Assembly: GCA_041659085.1 (NCBI GenBank)
Contig: JBAZYZ010000001.1
Location: forward strand, 12,945-76,944
Direction: 5' to 3'
DNA: 64,000 nt
DNA from: JBAZYZ01 sp041659085
Lineage (GTDB): Bacteria > Patescibacteriota > Minisyncoccia > Phycocordibacterales > VMEP01
Shown here: positions 42,207 to 51,252 of the stretch, piece after piece
Layout: each line of letters begins with the position of its first letter
Numbering within the stretch: position 1 is the first letter of the stretch
Translations under genes and position numbers: made by a program
Notes under the pieces: generated by a model
The model's input: the letters and a program-made list of their open reading frames with translations, nothing else
Databases searched by the model: none
What the model was told of the DNA's origin: nothing

Positions 42207-44096
42207 ATGTGCGGTATAGCGGGATATTCAGGGGAGGGGGATACTCTTATTCTAAAGAAAATGGCGGATACGCTGCGCCATCGTGGGCCTGATGATGAGG
42301 GATACTACTCTGATGGACGCGTGGGGTTGGCTCACAGGCGTCTTTCCATTATAGATTTAAGCCCCGCCGGACATCAGCCGATGACGGTGGAAAAAGGAGA
42401 TATCCAGGTTGTTTTCAATGGGGAGATTTATAATTTTGGGGATTTAAGGAAGGGCCTTGAGTCTCGACATAAGTTTACGGGCCATTCAGATACTGAAGTC
42501 ATAGCTCATCTGTACGAAGAAACCGGCGAAAAAGTCTTTTCAAAAATAGACGGGATGTTCGCGATTGCCATTTATGACAAAACCCGCAGTAAACTTTTTT
42601 TGGCGCGAGACCGCATGGGCAAGAAGCCGCTTTATTACGGAATATTTGACGGTACCCTGATCTTTGGATCCGAATTGAAAGCTCTGATGGTTCATCCGAA
42701 ATTTGAAAAAGAGCTTGATATAGTTTCCTTAAACAAATATCTCCAATACGAATACATACCGACACCCCATACCATGTTTAAAAATGTCTGGAAGCTTGAG
42801 CCTGGACACTATGCTTCGTATGACGGCACAGTACTTACTAAGACTAAATTTTGGGAGATATCTTTCGTGGGGAAAGAAATAGAAGCTCCTTCGCTTAAGG
42901 ATTCACTCGAGCGTCTGGACACGCTGCTTTATAATGCCGTGAAAAAACGCATGGTAAGCGATGTTCCGCTTGGCATTTTTCTGAGCGGCGGGATTGATTC
43001 AAGCACCATCGCTTATTACGCGCAAAGAATAGCCCGCGAAAACGGAGCAAAACCGGTTAAAACATTTTCCATAGGCTTCAGCGAAGGCAGTTTTGACGAA
43101 TCCGCTTATGCTCGTCAGGTATCAAAATATTTGGGTACCGAGCACGAGGAGAAGATTCTAAGCGCCAAGGATTCACTCTCACTTATACCGGACATAGCGG
43201 ATTTTCTGGACGAGCCCCTTGCCGACGCGTCTATTATTCCGACTTATTTGCTCTCGCGCTTTACGCGTGAACACGTGACGGTTGCTTTAGGCGGCGACGG
43301 GGGAGACGAGCTCTTGTGCGGTTACGATACGTTTCTTGCTCACAGGCTTGCGGATATTTACGAAAAAATTCCCGAGTTTATGCGAAAGGATATTTTTGAA
43401 AAACTGATTCCGCTTCTGCCGGTTTCGCAAAGAAATATGAGCTTTGATTTCAAGGCAAAGAAATTTATCGCCGGTTTTTACGGTGATAAAAAATATCGCA
43501 ATCAGAGATGGCTGGGTGCTTTTGATAAGTCAGAGCGCGCAGAGCTTTTTTCGAGTGAGGTTTGGAGAGGGCTTGAGGGGGCTAATGAGTTTGATGACAT
43601 AGATCGCTACTTGGCGGAATGTCCGAGCGATGATTACTATAACCAGCTTATGTTTATGTATCTCCGCACCTATATGATGGACGATATTTTAGTGAAGGTT
43701 GACCGGGCCAGTATGTACAACTCTCTTGAGGTGCGCGCGCCGTTTCTGGACACGGAGGTTGTTAATTTTCTCGTCAAACAACCCCTGTCATTTAAGTTGC
43801 GCGGTCTTACTACCAAGTATCTTCTGAAGCAACTCATGGAAGATAAGTTACCTAGTGAAATAGTGTATCGCAATAAAAAAGGTTTTGGGATACCGCTTAC
43901 AGAGTGGCTCAAAGGGGAGTTGAAACCTCTTGTTAAAGAGACATTAAGCGAGGAAAGCATTAAAAATCAAGGTTTGTTTAATATGGAGTATATTGATAAG
44001 CTTAAAAAAGAACACTTCTCCGGCCAGAAGGACAACAGGAAACAGTTATGGGCGCTCATGGTTTTCTCCTTATGGCACAAAAAGTGGATGGAATAA
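42207..44096 (+). CDS. asnB: asparagine synthetase (glutamine-hydrolysing)
   Basis: The 629-residue protein starts MCGIAGYSG with the nucleophile Cys2 of the glutaminase domain, has RHRGPDDEG, FNGEIYNF and HSDTEVI. The C-terminal synthetase domain follows with PP-loop FLSGGIDSSTIAYYA (about 257-271), SIGFSE and GGDGGDELLCGYD (about 363-375). Length is normal for AsnB. In glycan loci such enzymes may amidate sugar acids or supply Asn; here either is possible, and the nearby UDP-uronate enzymes make amidation of uronic acids a reasonable idea. It starts 4 nt after the GT2 gene. Confidence 0.93.
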   Translation: MCGIAGYSGEGDTLILKKMADTLRHRGPDDEGYYSDGRVGLAHRRLSIIDLSPAGHQPMTVEKGDIQVVFNGEIYNFGDLRKGLESRHKFTGHSDTEVIAHLYEETGEKVFSKIDGMFAIAIYDKTRSKLFLARDRMGKKPLYYGIFDGTLIFGSELKALMVHPKFEKELDIVSLNKYLQYEYIPTPHTMFKNVWKLEPGHYASYDGTVLTKTKFWEISFVGKEIEAPSLKDSLERLDTLLYNAVKKRMVSDVPLGIFLSGGIDSSTIAYYAQRIARENGAKPVKTFSIGFSEGSFDESAYARQVSKYLGTEHEEKILSAKDSLSLIPDIADFLDEPLADASIIPTYLLSRFTREHVTVALGGDGGDELLCGYDTFLAHRLADIYEKIPEFMRKDIFEKLIPLLPVSQRNMSFDFKAKKFIAGFYGDKKYRNQRWLGAFDKSERAELFSSEVWRGLEGANEFDDIDRYLAECPSDDYYNQLMFMYLRTYMMDDILVKVDRASMYNSLEVRAPFLDTEVVNFLVKQPLSFKLRGLTTKYLLKQLMEDKLPSEIVYRNKKGFGIPLTEWLKGELKPLVKETLSEESIKNQGLFNMEYIDKLKKEHFSGQKDNRKQLWALMVFSLWHKKWME

Positions 44097-44107
44097 TTAC
44101 GAACATT

Positions 44108-44680
44108 ATGAAAGAAAATATGAAAAAATTGAATCTCGGATGCGGAGTTTCCAGAAAAGAAGGGTACGTAAATATTGATTGGCAAAAAGAGACCAATCCT
44201 GACGTTGTGCATAATTTGAATGTTTTCCCCTATCCTTTTCCTGACGATTTTTTTGATTCCATTGAGGCCTCTCATATACTTGAACATTTAAACAGTCCGT
44301 TTGATGTTATGAGGGAGTTGCGCAGGATTTTAAAAAAGGGAGGATCTTTGTATATTAAAGTTCCTCATTTCAGCCGCGGATTTACTCACGCGGAGCACAC
44401 CCACGGATTTGATGTTACTTTTCCTCTTTATTTCAACAAAAATTTTACCAAATCGGGATTTTTCGGTGTCGAATTTGATTTAGACATGATGAAACTCCAC
44501 TGGCTGGCGTTTTTCCATCTGATGCCGTATATGGGCTATGGCAGTACCACTATATTTATATTGAGGATAATGAATTCCGTCGTCTCTTTTTTTGCGAATC
44601 TTTCCCCGGCCTTTGCGAGCAGAATTTGGTGCTTTTGGGTCGGCGGTTTTGATGAGGTGGAATTCTGGTTCCATAAGTAA
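44108..44680 (+). CDS. class I SAM-dependent methyltransferase
   Basis: The 190-residue protein begins KKLNLGCGVSRKEGYVNID, a compact SAM motif used by sugar and lipid methyltransferases. FDSIEASHILEHLNSPFDVMRELRRILKKGGSLYIKVPHF is the motif IV-V block (about 56-97). A C-terminal hydrophobic region suggests membrane contact. ATG 44120, four codons downstream, is an equally good start. Its 3' end contains the TAAAAT box that would serve the next gene. Confidence 0.8.
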   Translation: MKENMKKLNLGCGVSRKEGYVNIDWQKETNPDVVHNLNVFPYPFPDDFFDSIEASHILEHLNSPFDVMRELRRILKKGGSLYIKVPHFSRGFTHAEHTHGFDVTFPLYFNKNFTKSGFFGVEFDLDMMKLHWLAFFHLMPYMGYGSTTIFILRIMNSVVSFFANLSPAFASRIWCFWVGGFDEVEFWFHK

Positions 44681-44683
44681 AAT
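44678..44683 (+). promoter_or_regulatory. -10-like TAAAAT, leaderless geometry
   Basis: It ends 6 nt before ATG 44690. No clear -35 is present, so this is weaker than the other cases. Confidence 0.35.
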
Positions 44684-44689
44684 ATCCCC

Positions 44690-46666
44690 ATGGTTTTTAT
44701 TGCTGTAAAACTATTTCTGTTTTTATTTGCAGTCATTTCTTTTGGCTATTTGGCGAGTTTTCTTTTTTTGAAAGAAAGAAAAATTTCCACCCTTATTCCG
44801 TTCTCTGTCCTTATCGGCGTAAGCGGATATGTATTTTTCGTCAACACATTTTCTTATTTTGTCGGAGTTAAGGAGGTTGTGTGGCTGGTATTACTACTAT
44901 TTGTACTGTTTATTTTTTATCAAATTTACGCAAAGGGGATAGGGGGATTTCGTCCGGAAATTGATTTAACAGGGAAAGAGTCTAAAATTCTTTTTAGTCT
45001 GGCAATAATAATTTCAATAACATCGGGGATTGTCGCCTTAAGAGCCCTTGACCCGGACGGATACGTTCATTTGACATTTTCCTCAACTATAAGTGAAGGG
45101 AATTTCCCTCTTATGAATCCGGTAGATCCAGACACGCTTATTCCGTATCACTACGCGCCGGATTTGCTTTCTGCCGCGATGCATAGAGTAACCGGCGTCT
45201 CGCTATTGTGGGGTTACAATATTCAGACTTTCTTCTTTAGCGGCCTGACTTTTTTACTCGCTTTTATTTTGGCTTTTTATGTGACCGGAAGATTTTACAC
45301 TTCAATAATTGCGTCTTTGTTTTTCTTCTTTGGAGCGGGGGCTCTTTTTTTGAATATTACACACGGATTTTCTCCCCTCTATCACAAGTATATTTTGGGT
45401 GAAAACGCAGTTGGCGCATGGAAATTTGTGGCCGAGATGCTTTGGCCTAAGATAAATAATTTTTATACTTATGCAATTAGAAATTACACAACGGTTATGG
45501 GCACGCCGATAATGCTTTCTGTCATATACTTATATTTTAAATTCATTGATGAAGGCAAAACTCAAATCAAAAAAATAATTATTGCAGGACTCCTTCTCGG
45601 TTTTTTGGCATTAAGCCTGGAAACAAATTTTGTTATACTGTCGTTCGTTTTAGGGCTATCCCTGCTCTATAAAATCTATTTGTTGTCTTGCAATAAGAAC
45701 GATGATTTGAGAGAAAGGTATCTCAATGGCGTAAAAGTAATAGTCCTTGTTTTGTTCATAGGTTCGGCAGTTGCGTATATGCAGGGAGGGGTTATAACCG
45801 CTTCTTTGAAGAGCGATAAAGGTGTCGTTGCCGGCCAAAGCTCCGGAGTTGGTGGGCGGCAGAGTTTTGTCTTGAATGGCAACCCTTCAGAACTTATAAT
45901 TTCGCGTCAGGGAGAAGACAAGGTTCCAATATTTAGTTTGACCTTTTTAAAAGAATTCGGCCTTACTCTTATTTTGTTTCCGTTGGCAGTTTTTGTTTTC
46001 AGGAGAGATAAAAAAATATTATTTTTATCGTCAGTCGGCCTGACAGCTTTTTTGATTCCAATTTTCGTTATCTACGCTTCTTGGCCAGGGGAATTGGCCA
46101 GGGTATTTGTTGTATCTACTACAATTTTTTCTTTTGTTTCCGCTCTTTTTATCTGTCTTCTCTACGGTAAGTATAAAGAAAACATAAAAATTAAATCTAT
46201 TTTGATTACCATCTCTTTGATGGTAATATTTGGTGGACTTTCTTTCCAATTAGTTTCTATGGTTACCCCGTACAGTAATTTTGGCAAGATTAGAGTTCCT
46301 TTTGCGGCGAGTCTTCCCGCGCTTTCTGATACTGACAGCAGGGTTTATGAATGGGTACGCGCCAATACAGTCAATTCATCCAGGTTTTTCCCCTACAATC
46401 AAAGATTAATAATTGAGACGGGCAGAATGTCTCCAAGCGATATCGTTGGATTTGTCCCGAAGTATAAAATTCCGATTTACAAAGATATTGCTGATAATTG
46501 CGGGACAGATTCAATAAAGAAACTGGGAATAAATTATTTTGTCTTGTCTCCGGGCGGTTTTTCCAAGGAAAGTTTTCTAGGCAAATGTTCCTCACTTAAT
46601 TCCGGTTTAGTTTTTAGCGTTAAGGAGGGCGGGGATTATCGGGAGATTTACCAGATAAAGAATTAA
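44690..46666 (+). CDS. large polytopic membrane protein, GT-C-like
   Basis: The 658-residue protein has about 12-14 hydrophobic segments and a C-terminal soluble portion (about 545-658). The first large outer loop has an acidic stretch, LDPDGYVHLTFSSTISEG (about 123-140), then PDTLIPYHYAPDLL, which recalls the Asp-containing first loop of GT-C glycosyltransferases that use lipid-linked donors. The family is not identified, so GT-C is an inference from topology and this motif. The product of the GtrB-like enzyme could be its donor. A second protein of this type is at 51253. Confidence 0.6.
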   Translation: MVFIAVKLFLFLFAVISFGYLASFLFLKERKISTLIPFSVLIGVSGYVFFVNTFSYFVGVKEVVWLVLLLFVLFIFYQIYAKGIGGFRPEIDLTGKESKILFSLAIIISITSGIVALRALDPDGYVHLTFSSTISEGNFPLMNPVDPDTLIPYHYAPDLLSAAMHRVTGVSLLWGYNIQTFFFSGLTFLLAFILAFYVTGRFYTSIIASLFFFFGAGALFLNITHGFSPLYHKYILGENAVGAWKFVAEMLWPKINNFYTYAIRNYTTVMGTPIMLSVIYLYFKFIDEGKTQIKKIIIAGLLLGFLALSLETNFVILSFVLGLSLLYKIYLLSCNKNDDLRERYLNGVKVIVLVLFIGSAVAYMQGGVITASLKSDKGVVAGQSSGVGGRQSFVLNGNPSELIISRQGEDKVPIFSLTFLKEFGLTLILFPLAVFVFRRDKKILFLSSVGLTAFLIPIFVIYASWPGELARVFVVSTTIFSFVSALFICLLYGKYKENIKIKSILITISLMVIFGGLSFQLVSMVTPYSNFGKIRVPFAASLPALSDTDSRVYEWVRANTVNSSRFFPYNQRLIIETGRMSPSDIVGFVPKYKIPIYKDIADNCGTDSIKKLGINYFVLSPGGFSKESFLGKCSSLNSGLVFSVKEGGDYREIYQIKN

Positions 46667-46675
46667 GTAATTGCT

Positions 46676-47515
46676 ATGAATAGCTCTAATGAAATAGTCC
46701 AGGACAAAAAAACGGCTGACGCCTTCGCCAACTCGTGGAACAATTTACCGTCAGGTTCTATTTATACGGAAGATCAGTTTACCGACTGGATGATGCCCTT
46801 GGAAAGGAAAGACATTGAGGGTAAAAGAGTATTGGAGCTCGGTTGTGGTAATGGGAGCCTGATGTCTCATATGGTCAGTTGGAATCCCTCATACCTTGAA
46901 GGAGTTGATTTGGGGGATTCGGTCTTGTCCGCGGAAAGTAATTTGAGGAAAACAAATTATAAGAATTGGAAAGTTACTAAAGGTGACCTCACTGAATATA
47001 GAAGCGCGGGATTTGATGTAGTCTATTGCATCGGAGTTATCCATCATCTGAAAGTCCCTGAGAAAGGTTTTGAGTCGGTTATTAAAAATACAAAAAGGGG
47101 AGGACGGTTTCATGTGTGGGTATATGCCAGAGAGGGGAATAGCATTATTGTTTATTTTGTGGACCCAATCAGAAAGGTTGTGTCCCATCTGCCATGGTGG
47201 TTTACGAAATATTTTGTCGCAACCCCTCTCGTTGTTCCTTATTACTTATACGCTAAGTTCCTGTCGCTGTTTAAAAGGAATTCGTTGTTGGAGAAATTAC
47301 CTCTTTACGAATACAGTCTGTGGATATCAAAGAGAGAATTCGCTTTTTTTAGGCATGTCGCCTTTGACCAGCTTGTTACTCCGCAGACCGCTTATATAAA
47401 GAAAGAGGTAATAGAGAGTTGGCTCAATTCATGTTCGGGAATAGATAAGACAAGCACGTATATAATTATGAGAAATGGCAATTCATGGAAATTCGGTGGC
47501 AGAGTAAAAATATGA
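46676..47515 (+). CDS. class I SAM-dependent methyltransferase
   Basis: The 279-residue protein has VLELGCGNGSLMSHM (about 53-67), GVDLGDS, and DVVYCIGVIHHLKVPEKGFESV (about 115-136) with the His-His typical of ubiquinone/menaquinone-type methyltransferase folds. RGGRFHVWVYARE follows. A hydrophobic segment in the second half suggests membrane proximity. It overlaps the next glycosyltransferase by 4 nt. Confidence 0.8.
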   Translation: MNSSNEIVQDKKTADAFANSWNNLPSGSIYTEDQFTDWMMPLERKDIEGKRVLELGCGNGSLMSHMVSWNPSYLEGVDLGDSVLSAESNLRKTNYKNWKVTKGDLTEYRSAGFDVVYCIGVIHHLKVPEKGFESVIKNTKRGGRFHVWVYAREGNSIIVYFVDPIRKVVSHLPWWFTKYFVATPLVVPYYLYAKFLSLFKRNSLLEKLPLYEYSLWISKREFAFFRHVAFDQLVTPQTAYIKKEVIESWLNSCSGIDKTSTYIIMRNGNSWKFGGRVKI

Positions 47516-48660
47516 AAATTTTACTTATAAATTATGAATTTCCTCCGCTTGGAGGCGGCGCAGGTAATGCAACAAAAAATATTGCGCGGGAGATGTCTTC
47601 CCTAGGCCATTCCGTGTTTGTAATCTCAACTTGGTTCAGTGGATTACCGGAAGAAGAAGTGACAGATGGTTATACGATATTAAGAGTTCATTCCTTAAGA
47701 AAGAAAGAGGACAGGTCAAATATTTTTGAGATGTTTGATTTTGTCCGGAAAGTTATCGGAGAGAAGGATAAATTCGTCAAAAATTTTAAGCCAGACGTAA
47801 TTATATCCTTTTTTGCCATACCAACCGGAATCATCGCATACTATTTTAAAAAGAAGTATGGCATACCATATATTTTATCTTTGCGTGGAGGGGATGTTCC
47901 CGGTTTTTTACCCATAAATTTAAGGTATTACCATACTATATCTTATCCGATTACCAATTTAATTTGGGAAAATTCCTCCGGTATTGTTGCAAACAGTAAA
48001 GGATTGCAAAAATTGGCGGAGAAAACGTCGTTAAGGTTTAATAAAAAAGTGGAGTATATCTCAAATGGAGTTAATACTGAGGAATTCTTTCCGGATTTGA
48101 ATAAAAAAGATCCAGAAACACTTAATGTTATTTTTGTCGGACGCCTGACGGAGCAGAAGGGAGTCATATTTTTGATCAAGGCCATCGAGCGGCTTATAAA
48201 GGAAGATAAAAGCCTGAGAGGGGTTTTAAAATGTGATATCATTGGAGACGGTCCGCTGAGAAAAAGCCTTGAAATTGAAGCAGAGAATAGGGATTTACAG
48301 GATAACATTAAGTTTTACGGCTGGATTCATCGGGAAGAATTGTTGTTTTATTATCAAAAAGCCGATGTTTTTGTTCTGCCTTCATATGATGAAGGGATGC
48401 CCAATGTGATACTGGAGGCAATTGCTTCCGGGTTGGCTATTATCGCCACAGATATTGCCGGCAACGAGGAGTTGGTTTCAGACGGCGTAAACGGCTTTCT
48501 TTATAAGGAGCAATCTGATTTACAAGGTTTGATTGATAAATTCATAAAGAATCATGGTTTAAAGCATCAATTCGGAGCCTCTTCTCTTGAAAAGGCTCGG
48601 GAGTTTTCTTGGAAGTCAGTATCTGAAAAGTACATAGATATATGTCAAAAAATAAAATAG
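47512..48660 (+). CDS. glycosyltransferase family 4
   Basis: The 382-residue GT-B enzyme begins KILLINYEFPPLGGGAGNATKNIAREM. It has SLRGGDVPGF, VSNGVNTEEFF-like inter-domain sequence, VIFVGRLTEQKGV and PSYDEGMPNVILEAIASGLAIIATDIAGNEEL with the EX7E motif. These are standard GT4 features. ATG 47512 overlaps the previous stop (ATGA). The following methyltransferase starts inside its last codons. Confidence 0.9.
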   Translation: MKILLINYEFPPLGGGAGNATKNIAREMSSLGHSVFVISTWFSGLPEEEVTDGYTILRVHSLRKKEDRSNIFEMFDFVRKVIGEKDKFVKNFKPDVIISFFAIPTGIIAYYFKKKYGIPYILSLRGGDVPGFLPINLRYYHTISYPITNLIWENSSGIVANSKGLQKLAEKTSLRFNKKVEYISNGVNTEEFFPDLNKKDPETLNVIFVGRLTEQKGVIFLIKAIERLIKEDKSLRGVLKCDIIGDGPLRKSLEIEAENRDLQDNIKFYGWIHREELLFYYQKADVFVLPSYDEGMPNVILEAIASGLAIIATDIAGNEELVSDGVNGFLYKEQSDLQGLIDKFIKNHGLKHQFGASSLEKAREFSWKSVSEKYIDICQKIK

Positions 48661-49388
48661 ACAATAAAAAAATCTATGATGACAATTGGGCAGATTGGGT
48701 TGATATGAAAATTTATGGTCCGGCCAGCCGCTGGCTACGCGGGCTAATAGGAGAACATCTCTGTTTGATTAATACGGAAAATATAAGTTCCGTTTTGGAT
48801 GTCGGGTCGGGAGAGGGGACCATTACATATTACATAGCTAAGCATTTTCCGGAAGCTGAGGTGACTGGCATAGATTTTTCCCAGTCTGGCATCAATTGTG
48901 CCTCCGAAGCTTATAATTTGCCGAATCTAGATTTTATCCAAGATGAAGACTCCACTCATCTGAAAAATAAATATGATTTAGTCGCAGCTTACGAAGTTTT
49001 AGAGCATGTTGAGGACTGGGAAGGTTTGTTGGGGAGGATGGCAGACGCGTCGAATAAATATATAATGCTGTCGTTTCCGGTTGGAAGAATGAGGTCGTTT
49101 GAGAAGATAGTAGGTCATTTGAGAAACTTTAAAAAAGGAGAAGTGGAGAATTTTTTGAGCGGAAAAGGTTTCAGGCCGGTTAATATTTTTTATGCGGGAT
49201 TCCCATTCTATAACCCTGTTTACAGAGAGCTTTGTAATTTGACAAACTCCGCCGGGAATTCGTTTACCAAGGGTAAATACGGCTGGGGTCAGAAAATAAC
49301 TGCATCTGTTTTTTATTTTTTATTCAGGTATTGTTCAACGAAATATTTTTTAGGCAACCAGTTTTGCGGCTTATTTGAGCGTATATGA
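48642..49388 (+). CDS. class I SAM-dependent methyltransferase
   Basis: The 248-residue protein has VLDVGSGEGTITYYIA (about 49-64), GIDFSQSGI and DLVAAYEVLEHVEDWEGLL (about 108-126), so motifs I-IV are intact. It overlaps the genes on both sides (19 and 4 nt) in the same operon. Substrate unknown. Confidence 0.82.
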   Translation: MSKNKIDNKKIYDDNWADWVDMKIYGPASRWLRGLIGEHLCLINTENISSVLDVGSGEGTITYYIAKHFPEAEVTGIDFSQSGINCASEAYNLPNLDFIQDEDSTHLKNKYDLVAAYEVLEHVEDWEGLLGRMADASNKYIMLSFPVGRMRSFEKIVGHLRNFKKGEVENFLSGKGFRPVNIFYAGFPFYNPVYRELCNLTNSAGNSFTKGKYGWGQKITASVFYFLFRYCSTKYFLGNQFCGLFERI

Positions 49389-50260
49389 CAATAACACCGG
49401 AGATCTACAAACGTGTTCTGGATATTTACGGCAATTATTATGAGCCCATTACTGGCATATTACCCCAGAAGTTAACAGACGACGTTCTCTCTTTTAAAAA
49501 ACCAATCGAGCAGATTGCTGTCATAGAAAGATATTCGGGCTCCATTAAAGGTAAGAAATTATTGGAGGTCGGATCAGGCTTTGGAATATTTGTTGTTACC
49601 GCAAGGCAGAACGGTATTGAGGCTTACGGTGTAGAGCCCGATTCCGAGGGATTTAACGGATCATATGAATTATCCCAGGAGATACTCAGTTTGAACGAAA
49701 TTGACCCAGGGGTGATAACAAGCGGTATCGGAGAGGCGTTACCGCTCCCGGACCATTCGTTTGACGTCGTTTACTCAACAAATGTCCTAGAGCATGTCTC
49801 AAACCCGAGAGCTTTTTTGGGAGAGGCTATTCGCGTCTGTAAACCCGGGGGGTTTATACAAATTGTTGTCCCTAACTATGGTTCGTTTTATGACGGACAT
49901 TATTCATGTTTCTACGTTCCTTATCAGCCCAAATGGTTGTGGAAAATATTTATTAAGTTATTCCACAAAAAAGACATCTCGTATATTGATACCCTGCGCA
50001 CGGAAATAAATTATTTCGCGATGCTAAAATGGCTGAAGCCGTACGTAAGGAGCGGGGCAGTATCTATTTTAGGTATGGGCGAAGATATTTTTAGAGAGAG
50101 GATGGATAGTGTAGATTTTTCCGCTTGGGCCGGGCTGGAAAAAGTAAAAAACTGGCTAGCTCTTGTCCATAAGTTCAGGATTACAGAATTAGTAATATGG
50201 TTGCTCTTGGCTACAAAATCGTACTCTCCCTTGATTGTTACTATCCGCAAGAATAAATAG
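49385..50260 (+). CDS. class I SAM-dependent methyltransferase
   Basis: The 291-residue protein carries LLEVGSGFGIFVVTARQNGIEAYGVEPD (about 59-86), LPDHSFDVVYSTNVLEHVSNPRAFLGEAIRVCKPGGFIQIVVPNY (about 120-164), and a longer C-terminal part with a hydrophobic segment. The long C-terminus distinguishes it from its neighbours. It follows another methyltransferase with a 4-nt overlap, so two methylations may act on one glycan. Confidence 0.82.
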   Translation: MTITPEIYKRVLDIYGNYYEPITGILPQKLTDDVLSFKKPIEQIAVIERYSGSIKGKKLLEVGSGFGIFVVTARQNGIEAYGVEPDSEGFNGSYELSQEILSLNEIDPGVITSGIGEALPLPDHSFDVVYSTNVLEHVSNPRAFLGEAIRVCKPGGFIQIVVPNYGSFYDGHYSCFYVPYQPKWLWKIFIKLFHKKDISYIDTLRTEINYFAMLKWLKPYVRSGAVSILGMGEDIFRERMDSVDFSAWAGLEKVKNWLALVHKFRITELVIWLLLATKSYSPLIVTIRKNK

Positions 50261-50274
50261 AAGTTCCAATACCT

Positions 50275-51237
50275 ATGGATAAAAATATTAAATGGCAAAA
50301 GACAGGCAAGATTCTTAAGATTTTATTTTCACTTTTTCTGTTTGTGTGCGTCATCCTCGTCTTAAAGATAAATCTGCCCTCCGTACTTGTCTTCATAAAG
50401 AATATTCCGGTTGTTTATATTTTTTCAGCGCTGTTGGTTTATTTGCTCGCCGTTTTTGTGGCATCAATTAAATGGAGGTTGTTCCTCCCCAATTATTCAA
50501 TAAGGCGAATTCTAAGATATACATTTGTCGGACAATTCTACTCTGTTATTTTACCCGGGCAGTTTGTTGGGGAGGCGGCTAAGGCCTATCGCCTTGGGGC
50601 CGTGAACAAAAATTTGGAAGAGGTTGGCGCGTCCGTCTTATTGGATAAGGCCACAGGTATATTGGGCATACTTATCGTCGCTTTTGTAGGAATTGTCTTT
50701 ACTGGATCGTTTCTTCCTCCAGCCTTGCTCTATATTATCTTGTTCGGATTAATTATATGTGTATTGGTTTTGTTATTGCTCCGCAGGGAAGAAGTATATG
50801 TGTTTGTACACCGAAAGATATTGTCAGCAGAAGACAGACATCTTGCGCTGAATAGTTTTTTGCGTTTCATTCGTATTTTTGTTGAACATTGGCACGAATA
50901 TTCAAGAAGGACAGGCAGACTATTGCTTAGCGTATTTGCCGGGGTAATATACCAGCTCTTGATAGTTGCTTTAATTGCCATTCTGGCTTCAGGGTTAAAT
51001 ATTTATCTTTCGTTTTTTGACTGGTCGTGGATATTCGGCATTGTGTCTGTCTCAGTTTTCATTCCGGTTACAATAGGGGGAATAGGCTTGAGAGAGGGGG
51101 TGTTTGTTGGTCTTCTGTCCCTGCTTCATGTGTCGCCGGAATTGGCGGTATCGCTCTCCCTAGCTTCCTTTGCTTTTCAACTACTGGGGGCTTTGATTGG
51201 CGGAACATTTGAGGCGATGGAGTTAAAAAACCGTTAG
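50275..51237 (+). CDS. YbhN/LPG-synthase-type flippase-like membrane protein
   Basis: The 320-residue protein has about eight hydrophobic segments and the family pattern SIKWRLFLPNYSIRRILRYTFVGQFYSVILPGQFVGEAAKAYRLG (about 64-108) and PVTIGGIGLREGVFVGLL. Members (UPF0104, AglD/MprF-N types) move lipid-linked substrates across the membrane. Here it probably handles a lipid-linked glycan intermediate, an inference from context. No SD precedes the ATG. Confidence 0.83.
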   Translation: MDKNIKWQKTGKILKILFSLFLFVCVILVLKINLPSVLVFIKNIPVVYIFSALLVYLLAVFVASIKWRLFLPNYSIRRILRYTFVGQFYSVILPGQFVGEAAKAYRLGAVNKNLEEVGASVLLDKATGILGILIVAFVGIVFTGSFLPPALLYIILFGLIICVLVLLLLRREEVYVFVHRKILSAEDRHLALNSFLRFIRIFVEHWHEYSRRTGRLLLSVFAGVIYQLLIVALIAILASGLNIYLSFFDWSWIFGIVSVSVFIPVTIGGIGLREGVFVGLLSLLHVSPELAVSLSLASFAFQLLGALIGGTFEAMELKNR

Positions 51238-51252
51238 AAATCCAATTTAAAA